Positions 55,701 through 61,959 of a stretch of DNA of 64,000 nt are shown here, one piece after another. The notes under the pieces are model-generated. The model was not told the origin of the DNA. It did not search any database and saw nothing but the letters and a program-made list of their open reading frames with translations. Numbering within the stretch: the stretch's first letter is position 1; the number at the start of each line of letters is the position of its first letter. A program made the position numbers and the translations under genes. This DNA comes from Pseudomonadota bacterium (lineage in GTDB: Bacteria > Pseudomonadota > Gammaproteobacteria > Steroidobacterales > Steroidobacteraceae), in NCBI GenBank assembly GCA_018241525.1, contig JAFEDR010000010.1, positions 310,001 through 374,000 on the forward strand, in the 5' to 3' direction.

Positions 55701-57102
55701 CGCGGGCGAGCTCGAGCGCGCGCCCGAGCACAGGGTTCGCGGGGTCGAGCCCCGCCTCGCGGACCCGCTCGTCGTCGAGCTTCTTGCCGTCCCACCACTG
55801 CATGCTGCGTGCCAGGCGCTCGACGGTCGGCGCGTCGAGGCCGAGCGCCTTGCCGACGTCGCGCAGCGCGCTGCGCGGCCGGTAGCTGATCACGGTCGCG
55901 GCGATCGCGGCGCGGTGCCGGCCGTACTTGGCGTACAGGTACTGGATCACCTCCTCGCGCCGCTCGTGCTCGAAGTCGACGTCGATGTCCGGCGGCTCGT
56001 TGCGCTCCTTCGACACGAAGCGCTCGAACAGCAGCGACATCCGCGACGGGTCGACCTCGGTGATGCCGAGCGCGTAGCAGACCGCCGAGTTCGCGGCCGA
56101 GCCACGCCCCTGGCAGAGGATGCCGCGGCCGCGCGCGAACGACACCAGGTCCTCGACCGTCAGGAAGAACGGCTCGTAGCCGAGCTCGGCGATCAGCGCG
56201 AGCTCGCGGTCGACCAGCGCGCGCACCGCCGGCGGCGTGCCGCCCGGGAAGCGCCGCGCGAGGCCGCGCTCGGTCAGCGCCGCGAGCCAGCTGGTCGGCG
56301 TGTGGCCGGCCGGCACCAGCTCCTCGGGGTACTCGTAGCGCAGCTCCTCGAGCGAGAACGTCGCGCGCTCGGCGACCGCGAGCGTCGCGGCGAGCAGGGC
56401 CGCCGGGTAGCGGCGCGCCAGCTCCTCGCGCGGCTTCAGGCAGCGCTCGGCGTTCGGGTAGAGCGCGTGCCCGGCCGCATCGACCGTGACGCCGAGGCGC
56501 ACCGCGGTCAGCACGTCCTGCAGCCGCTGGCGCTCGCGCCGGTGCAGGTGCACGTCGCCGCTCGCGACCGCCGGCAGGCCGAGCGCGGCGCCGAGCGCGG
56601 TGAGCGCGGCGAGCCGCGCGCGGTCGCCGCCCGAGGCATTGAGCTCGACCGCGAGCCAGGCGTCGCGCCCGAAGCGCTCGCGCAGCCAGCGGCCGTCGGC
56701 GGCATCGGGGACCGCGCCCGGCAGCCACAGCGCGAGGCACCCGGCCGGCAGTGCGGCGTCGAGGTCGGCGCGCGTCAGGTGGTAGCGGCCCTTCGGCGCC
56801 GCGCGCCGGCCGCGGGTCAGCAGCGCCACCAGCCGGCCGTAGGCGGCCCGGTCGGTGGCGAGCAGCACGAGCCGCGGCCCGTCGGCGAGCGCGAGCTCGC
56901 TGCCGATCAGCAGCGGCAGGCCGCCGGCGCGCGCCGCGACGTGCGCACGCACGACGCCGGCGAGCGAGCACTCGTCGGTCAGCGCGAGCGCGCGATAGCC
57001 GAGCTCGACGGCGCGCTCGACCAGCTCCTCCGGGTGCGAGGCGCCGCGCAGGAACGTGAAGTTCGAGAGCGCATGCAGCTCCGCGTAGTCCGGCGCGGCC
57101 AT
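52762..57102 (-). CDS. imuC: Error-prone DNA polymerase ImuC (DnaE2) interrupted by an intein
   Basis: Alpha-type polymerase of the SOS mutasome. The full frame has 1,446 residues; taking out a 423-residue intein (719-1141) leaves 1,023, the normal length. PHP domain: [26 protein letters not shown] at the start. Palm: [18 protein letters not shown] with catalytic Asp residues (about 375), and [33 protein letters not shown]. The C-terminal OB domain ([29 protein letters not shown]) is present. The exteins join as [18 protein letters not shown], the conserved fingers motif. ATG 57102 lies four bases after the imuB stop. Without protein splicing the enzyme should be inactive. Confidence 0.94.
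   Translation of the reverse strand: [1446 protein letters not shown]
53680..54948 (-). other. Intein with LAGLIDADG homing endonuclease inside ImuC
   Basis: The 423-residue insert begins with Cys ([14 protein letters not shown], block A) and ends NNLIVHN (block G) before Ser of the host sequence. Block B is [14 protein letters not shown] with the T-x-x-H motif; block F is [16 protein letters not shown]. Two LAGLIDADG-type motifs, [10 protein letters not shown] and [11 protein letters not shown], about 125 residues apart, mark a homing endonuclease in the middle. All splicing residues (Cys 1, block B His, penultimate His, final Asn, Ser +1) are present, so splicing is expected. GC here is roughly 50-55 percent against about 70 on both sides, a sign of recent horizontal arrival. 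Confidence 0.95.
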
Positions 57103-57106
57103 GCGC

Positions 57107-58708
57107 TCAGCCGAACAGGCCGTGCAGGAACCAGCGTCGCGGCCCGCTGGCCGCGCGATCGGCGTAGATCCAGAGCCGCAGGCCGCCCGCGGTGCGGGCC
57201 ACGTAGTAGTCGCGCGCGACCGGCAGGCCGTCCCACCAGCCGCTCTCGATGCGCTCGGGGCCCGACTCGAGCGCGAGCCGGCCGCCGCGCGCGGGCCGGC
57301 CGGCAGCGAGCGCGAGCGGCTCGGGCGTCGCGAGCAGCCACAGCGGCCGCGGCGCGGCCGGCAGCGCCGGCACCGTCCCGGCCCGCGCCGCCGCAGGCCC
57401 CGGCGCGAGGCGCCGGAACGCCGCCTCCGGGCGGTGCTCGGCGACCAGCCCGAAGCCGCTGACCGCCTCCTCGCCGAGCCGCGCCCGCAGCCGGTCGAGC
57501 AGCCGCAGCGCGCCCGCGGCCGCGGCCGCGCCGCCGCCGCCGCAGCCGGGCAGATCCACGGTCGTGCCGCCCACCGCCGCCGCGGCGCCGGAGCGCAGCA
57601 CGATCGCGCGCACCGGTGCCGGCAGCGACACGTGCCCGAGGCGCTCGCCGAGCAGGCCGCGCCACTCGGCGGCATCGGCCGCCGGCAGCGCGCGGCCGAG
57701 GCGAACCACGGTCGGCGGGTGGTCGCGGTGCAGCAGCGTGAAGGCGAGCGTCGCCACGCCAGCGTCGCGGACGCGCAGGAAGCGCTCGAGCCGCGCGAGC
57801 AGGTGCGCGCAGCACGGCTCGAGCGCGGCGACGTGCTCGAGCTCGGCCTCGGGCTCGAGGCGCTCCACGAAGCGCTCGCGGGGCACGTGCCGGCGCCGCG
57901 GCGCGGGCACGAGGCCGAAGGCCTCGTCGAGCGCGGCGAGCACGCCCGGCTCGAAGCGCCGCGCGAGGCCGTCGCGCGGCAGGCGCCGCAGCTCGCCCAG
58001 CGTCGCGAGGCCGAGCCGCGCGCAGTCCTCGAGCGTGCGCGCCGGCCAGCCGGCGACCGCGAGCGGCAGGCGGCCGAGTGCGCCGGCGAGCGTCGCCGCC
58101 GACTCGACCACGGTGCCGTGCGCCGCGCGCGCGAACCAGGTCGCGGCGCGCGCGGTCGGTGCGACCGCGAGTGCGAAGGTCTCGCGGCGCGCCTCGAGGT
58201 CGGCGGCGGCGCGGCGCAGCAGCGCGTCGATGCCGCCGAAGAGCCGCAGGCTCCCCTGCACCTCGAGCAGCAGGCCGTCCGGTGGCTCGAGGCTGACGAG
58301 CGGCGTGAGGCCGATCGCCCAGCGTGCGAGCTGCTCGAGGTGGCGGGCCTCGGCGGCGGTGTCGCGGGCGGCGACCTCGAGCACCGGGACGAGCGCGCGC
58401 GCCGCGTTGAGCGCCTGGCCGGCCGCGAGGCCGTGGCGTGCCGCGGCGGCGTTCGCCGCGACGAGCACGCGGCGCGGCCCGTCGTCGGCGACCACGGCCC
58501 AGGGCCCGCTCGCCTCGCGCGGCAGCGCGACGAGCGGCAGGGCCGGCAGGCGCACCGCGAGCCACAGCTGGCGCGGTACGGGCCGGGTGCGCGGGACCGG
58601 CGCGGCCGGTGCCGGAACGGACGGCACCGGCCGTGGCGCCTCGAAAAGATCGCGGGTCCGGCCGCGCTCCGGCGGGGAGGCTGCCCTGCGGCGCGGCGCG
58701 GGGGACAT
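57107..58708 (-). CDS. imuB: ImuB, inactive Y-family polymerase-like protein
   Basis: A 533-residue mutasome hub that binds the beta clamp, ImuA and ImuC. The Y-family fold is visible (GPWAVVADDGPRRVLVAANAAAARHGLAAGQALNAARAL, TPLVSLEPPDGLLLEVQGSLRLFGG), but the DinB catalytic DxDxFFASVE is replaced by LWLAVRLPALPLVAL, so it should not polymerise. The C-terminal third continues to YYVARTAGGLRLWIYADR...WFLHGLFG, the usual ImuB end. It lies between imuA (six bases) and imuC (four bases). Confidence 0.92.
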   Translation of the reverse strand: MSPAPRRRAASPPERGRTRDLFEAPRPVPSVPAPAAPVPRTRPVPRQLWLAVRLPALPLVALPREASGPWAVVADDGPRRVLVAANAAAARHGLAAGQALNAARALVPVLEVAARDTAAEARHLEQLARWAIGLTPLVSLEPPDGLLLEVQGSLRLFGGIDALLRRAAADLEARRETFALAVAPTARAATWFARAAHGTVVESAATLAGALGRLPLAVAGWPARTLEDCARLGLATLGELRRLPRDGLARRFEPGVLAALDEAFGLVPAPRRRHVPRERFVERLEPEAELEHVAALEPCCAHLLARLERFLRVRDAGVATLAFTLLHRDHPPTVVRLGRALPAADAAEWRGLLGERLGHVSLPAPVRAIVLRSGAAAAVGGTTVDLPGCGGGGAAAAAGALRLLDRLRARLGEEAVSGFGLVAEHRPEAAFRRLAPGPAAARAGTVPALPAAPRPLWLLATPEPLALAAGRPARGGRLALESGPERIESGWWDGLPVARDYYVARTAGGLRLWIYADRAASGPRRWFLHGLFG

Positions 58709-58714
58709 GGCCGG

Positions 58715-59350
58715 CTACGGACCGAGCACGTCGCGCACGCGCAGCGGGCCCCGACCGCGGCTCTTGAGCACCACGACGTCGAGGCCCGCCGGCGTCGGCT
58801 CGAGCAGCAGCCTGAGGCTCGCCGGCGAGGCGGCCGCGCGCCGGCGCGCCGGGCGCAGCAGCACGGCGAGCGTGCGACCGGTCTCCGCAGCGAGCTTGAG
58901 GCGGCGCAGCCAGCGGTCGTCGGCGGTGTCGAGCCAGGCGAGCACGGCAGCGCAGCTGCCCGAGCGCAGTGCCTGCTCGATGGCCCACAGGCGATCCGGC
59001 GTGCGCTCGGCGCTGATCAGCAGCAGCCGGTCGGCGCGGATGCCGCTCTGCGCGAGCGCCGGGGCATACGGGGCGTGCGGCGGGGCGATCCAGGCGAGCC
59101 AGCGCCGGGTGGCATCGGCGGACTCCGCGGCGAGCGCCGCGAGCGCGGGCCTGAGCAGCGTGAGCTCGCCGGCGCCGGCTTCCGGGAGCAGGAACTCGAT
59201 CAGCGTGCCGAGCGGCCAGCCGCGGCCCGGCAGCTCCTCGTCGAGCTTCGGCCAGCCGCTCGGCAGGTGGCCCTCGGGATCGGCCTCAGCCTCGCCGCGT
59301 GCCCGCCACAGTGCCGCGCCGGCCAGCAGCGCTTCGAGCGACCCGTTCAC
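58715..59350 (-). CDS. imuA: ImuA, RecA-like SOS mutagenesis protein
   Basis: A 211-residue RecA-fold accessory protein of the ImuABC mutasome. It begins MNGSLEALLAGAALWRARGEAE, then LPSGWPKLDEELPGRGWPLGTLIEFLLPEAGAGELTLL, RWLAWIAPPHAPYAPALAQSGIRADRLLLI and a strand-rich end (GLDVVVLKSRGRGP). The Walker A Lys-Ser/Thr of RecA is not kept. It follows lexA by 32 bases and so shares its LexA-controlled promoter. Confidence 0.9.
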   Translation of the reverse strand: MNGSLEALLAGAALWRARGEAEADPEGHLPSGWPKLDEELPGRGWPLGTLIEFLLPEAGAGELTLLRPALAALAAESADATRRWLAWIAPPHAPYAPALAQSGIRADRLLLISAERTPDRLWAIEQALRSGSCAAVLAWLDTADDRWLRRLKLAAETGRTLAVLLRPARRRAAASPASLRLLLEPTPAGLDVVVLKSRGRGPLRVRDVLGP

Positions 59351-59382
59351 CGCCCGTCCCGTCCGTGCGCACCGCGGCGCCG

Positions 59383-60009
59383 TTACTGCAGGAACTCGGT
59401 CCGGTTACCCCGGCGCAGGACCCCGACCACGACGCCCTCGATCAGCACCGACTGCTCCTTGAGGTCGACCCGGATCGGCTCGAAGTCGGTGTTCTCGGGC
59501 AGCAGCCACACGACCGAGCCTTCCTGGCGGTAGCGCTTGACCGTGACCTCGTTCTCGAGGCGCGCGACGACGATCTGGCGGTTGCGCACCTCCGGGGTGC
59601 GATGCACGGCGACGAGATCGCCATCGAGGATGCCGATGTTCTTCATCGACATGCCCTGCACCTTGAGCAGGTAGTGCGGCCGCGGGTTGAAGAGCTTCGG
59701 GTCGACCTGGTAACGGGCCTCGATGTGCTCCTCGGCGAGGATCGGGCGACCGGCAGCGACGCGGCCGATCAGTGGCAGGCCGATCTGGTCACGCAGCGTG
59801 TCCTTGAGCTGGATGCCGCGCGAGGCGCCCGGCACGAGGTCGATGACGCCCTTGCGCTTCAGCGTCTTCAGGTGCTCCTCGGCGGCATTCGCCGACTTGA
59901 AGCCGAGCGCGGAGGCGATCTCGGCCCGCGTGGGCGGCATGCCCGACTCCTCCACCTGTTCGCGGATGAAGTCGAGGATCTGGCGCTGGCGCGGGGTCAG
60001 GTCGGTCAT
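59383..60009 (-). CDS. lexA: LexA repressor
   Basis: A 208-residue SOS repressor and self-cleaving serine protease. Winged helix domain: [53 protein letters not shown]. The cleavage site is Ala-Gly in [13 protein letters not shown], the catalytic Ser in [17 protein letters not shown] and Lys in [12 protein letters not shown]. It heads the lexA-imuA-imuB-imuC operon with the LexA box and promoter directly upstream, so it represses itself and the mutagenesis genes. Confidence 0.97.
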   Translation of the reverse strand: MTDLTPRQRQILDFIREQVEESGMPPTRAEIASALGFKSANAAEEHLKTLKRKGVIDLVPGASRGIQLKDTLRDQIGLPLIGRVAAGRPILAEEHIEARYQVDPKLFNPRPHYLLKVQGMSMKNIGILDGDLVAVHRTPEVRNRQIVVARLENEVTVKRYRQEGSVVWLLPENTDFEPIRVDLKEQSVLIEGVVVGVLRRGNRTEFLQ

Positions 60010-60017
60010 GGCATCAC

Positions 60018-60033
60018 CTGTATGGGCATACAG
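60018..60033. promoter_or_regulatory. LexA binding site (SOS box)
   Basis: CTGTATGGGCATACAG fits the gammaproteobacterial SOS consensus CTGT-N8-ACAG and is a near-perfect inverted repeat. It ends eight bases before the lexA ATG (60009) and just downstream of the -10 box, so bound LexA would block transcription of lexA-imuABC. Confidence 0.9.
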
Positions 60034-60042
60034 CGAGCTGTG

Positions 60043-60070
60043 ATTATATCCAGTCCCCGGGGTCTGGCAA
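60043..60070 (-). promoter_or_regulatory. Sigma-70 promoter of lexA
   Basis: On the minus strand TTGCCA (60070-60065) and TATAAT (60048-60043) are spaced by 16 bases. The -10 is the exact consensus. The start of transcription would fall near 60036, just before the LexA box. Confidence 0.7.
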
Positions 60071-60071
60071 C

Positions 60072-60505
60072 CCAGGCCCGGGAATGCCCCTCGCCTCACC
60101 CCCGCTGCCCGCTGCCCGCTCACGTGGCTGAGCCGGCATCACCGCGACCGGCCACCACGACGCGCAGCAGGCCGTGTCGGCGGCGTACGCCGGCATCGCT
60201 GCGACACGCCGGCACGCGCGCCGCACGCACCGTGCGCCGCGTCTGCATCGCTCGGTGCGCGCGCGCAGCGCGCCGCGCGCCGAGCACGCGCGAGCACGCT
60301 GCACGGCGGCGACTGCGGCACGCGGGAAAAAAAGGCCGCGCACATTCAGCGCCCGTTCAGACAGCGGAAAATCCCGCTGTCGGCGAACAGCGACGACGCC
60401 GAAAGCTAATGGTGCGACGTGACGTAATCGGGTAGATTCCGCTCCCGAAGTGGCGCGCGAGCCGCGTCCCCGCCCGGCCTGAAGCCGGTCGCGGCGTGTC
60501 CTAGG
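60072..60505. other. Gene-free stretch
   Basis: Between the lexA promoter and the lipoprotein gene I see no convincing gene. The middle (60200-60320) is made of GC-rich CGCG/GCGC runs with short open frames in all directions and no ribosome-binding sites. The last 100 bases before 60533 should hold the promoter of the lipoprotein gene. Confidence 0.5.
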
Positions 60506-60532
60506 TTGTCAGCAAGAAGAAGGGAGTTATTC

Positions 60533-60844
60533 ATGACCAAGATGCTCACGGCTGCCGCGGCGGCGCTCTGCGTGATGTTCGCGGCCGGTTGCACCGACCT
60601 GAAGCCGATCCAGGCCCAGATCGACGACCTGAAGACGCAGGTCAGCAAGCTGCAGTCGAGCCAGGACAGCGCGAAGGCCGCTGCCGACAGCGCCGCGCGC
60701 GCTGCCCAGGCTGCGCAGACCGCTGCCCAGCAGGCGCAGAGCAAGGCGGACGCGGCGGCCTCGGCTGCCCAGGCCAGCCAGCAGTGCTGCGACGCGACGA
60801 ACGAGAAGATCGACCGCATGTTCAAGAAGTCGGTCTCGAAGTAA
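60533..60844 (+). CDS. Alanine-rich coiled-coil lipoprotein (Lpp/OprI-like)
   Basis: A 103-residue lipoprotein. Signal MTKMLTAAAAALCVMFAAGC has a lipobox AAGC (Cys 20). The mature part (DLKPIQAQIDDLKTQVSKLQSSQDSAKAAADSAARAAQ...) is one long heptad helix, as in OprI and Lpp, which trimerise and tie the outer membrane to peptidoglycan; here an AAQ/AADSA repeat and a Cys pair (QQCCDATNEKIDRMFKKSVSK) end the protein. A terminal Lys, as used for peptidoglycan attachment, is present. AAGGGAG lies before ATG 60533. Confidence 0.85.
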   Translation: MTKMLTAAAAALCVMFAAGCTDLKPIQAQIDDLKTQVSKLQSSQDSAKAAADSAARAAQAAQTAAQQAQSKADAAASAAQASQQCCDATNEKIDRMFKKSVSK

Positions 60845-60889
60845 TCGTCGACCCGCACCGCGCGGCCCTGGCCGCGCGATGCTCGAAGA

Positions 60890-60920
60890 AGCCGCGGCCT
60901 GCCGCGGCTTTTTCTTTTTG
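60890..60920 (+). terminator. Rho-independent terminator of the lipoprotein gene
   Basis: AGCCGCGG-CCTG-CCGCGGCT forms an 8-bp stem with a four-base loop, followed by TTTTCTTTTTG. It lies 45 bases after the lipoprotein stop and fits a strong, abundant monocistronic message. Confidence 0.88.
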
Positions 60921-61040
60921 GGCGAACTCGTCCGGCGCGACACCCCCGGCGCCAGACTTAAGAATCCCTGAGTGCCGGCCGTCGCGCGTTGCCGCGCGCT
61001 ATGCTCTGGCTCTCACCGGCAGCGACGACTCGAGTGGTCC

Positions 61041-61907
61041 ATGGAGCAGGCGGACCCGCTAGCCCGACACAACGTGCGGATTCGAGGCCAGGGAACGGCC
61101 ACGCGAACGATCGTCTTCGTGCACGGCTTCGGCACGGACCAGTCCGTGTGGTTGCCGGTCGCGGCGGCCTTCGAGCGCGACTTCCGCGTCGTGCTCATCG
61201 ACAACGCCGGCACCGGCGGCGCGGACCCGTCGGCGTTCGTGCAGCACCGCTACCTGTCGCTGCGCGCCTACGCGCACGACCTCGTCGAGATCGCCGCGGC
61301 GCTCGACCTGCGGAGCGCGGTGCTCGTCGGCCACTCGGTCGGCGGCATGATCGCGGCACTGGCCGCGATCGAGGCGCCCGGTCGCTTCGAGCGCCTGGCG
61401 CTGCTCAGCGTCTCGCCGCGCTACCTCGACGAACCGGGCTACCACGGCGGCTTCACCGACGAGGACCTCGCGCAGCTCTATCGCGCGATCGAGGAGAACT
61501 ACGCCGGCTGGGCCGACCAGTTCGCGCCGCTGATGATGGCGAACGACGACCGCCCGGAGCTCGCGCGCGACTTCGCGCGCTCGCTGAAGAGCATCCCTCC
61601 GTCGCATGCGCTGACGGTGCTGTGCGCGATCTTCCAGTCCGATCACCGTGCCGAGCTCGCCGCGATCCGCCAGCCGACGCTGCTGCTGCAGTCGCGCCGC
61701 GACGCGGCCGTGCCGCCGAGTGTCGCCGCCTACGTCGAGCGCGCGATTCCGCGCGCGGCGCTCGTCACGCTCGAGGCCGAGGGCCACCTGCCGCACGTGG
61801 TGGCGCCCGCGCAGGTCGCCGCGGTGCTGCGCCCATTCGCGACCGCGGCCGCGGGCCTCGAGCTCGCGGCAGGGCGCGGCATGGCGCACGCCGGTTCCGC
61901 ACCCTAG
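61041..61907 (+). CDS. RsbQ-type alpha/beta hydrolase
   Basis: A 288-residue hydrolase that closely follows Bacillus RsbQ along its whole length: GTATRTIVFVHGFGTDQSVWLPVAAAFERDFRVVLIDNAGTGGADPSA, nucleophile Ser 99 in VLVGHSVGGMIA, SPRYLDEPGYHGGF, IEENYAGWADQFAPLMM, Asp in LQSRRDAAVPP and His in EGHLPHVV. RsbQ and its plant relatives D14/KAI2 act in signalling: RsbQ activates the PAS-domain phosphatase RsbP. Here a PAS sensor kinase gene follows 52 bases downstream, so a similar ligand-relay pair is likely. ATG 61041 is chosen by alignment with RsbQ. Confidence 0.85.
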   Translation: MEQADPLARHNVRIRGQGTATRTIVFVHGFGTDQSVWLPVAAAFERDFRVVLIDNAGTGGADPSAFVQHRYLSLRAYAHDLVEIAAALDLRSAVLVGHSVGGMIAALAAIEAPGRFERLALLSVSPRYLDEPGYHGGFTDEDLAQLYRAIEENYAGWADQFAPLMMANDDRPELARDFARSLKSIPPSHALTVLCAIFQSDHRAELAAIRQPTLLLQSRRDAAVPPSVAAYVERAIPRAALVTLEAEGHLPHVVAPAQVAAVLRPFATAAAGLELAAGRGMAHAGSAP

Positions 61908-61959
61908 CCTCGAGCGCCACGCCCGGGGGCGCGGCCGTCCGATCGAATCGGGAGTCGAG

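Noticed and set aside
52762..57102. Two separate polymerase fragments with an unrelated gene between
   Set aside because: The frame is continuous and the insert has all intein splicing motifs at its exact borders.
60139..60345. Short open frames upstream of the lipoprotein gene
   Set aside because: They consist of Arg/Ala-rich low-complexity sequence from CG repeats, with no ribosome-binding site.
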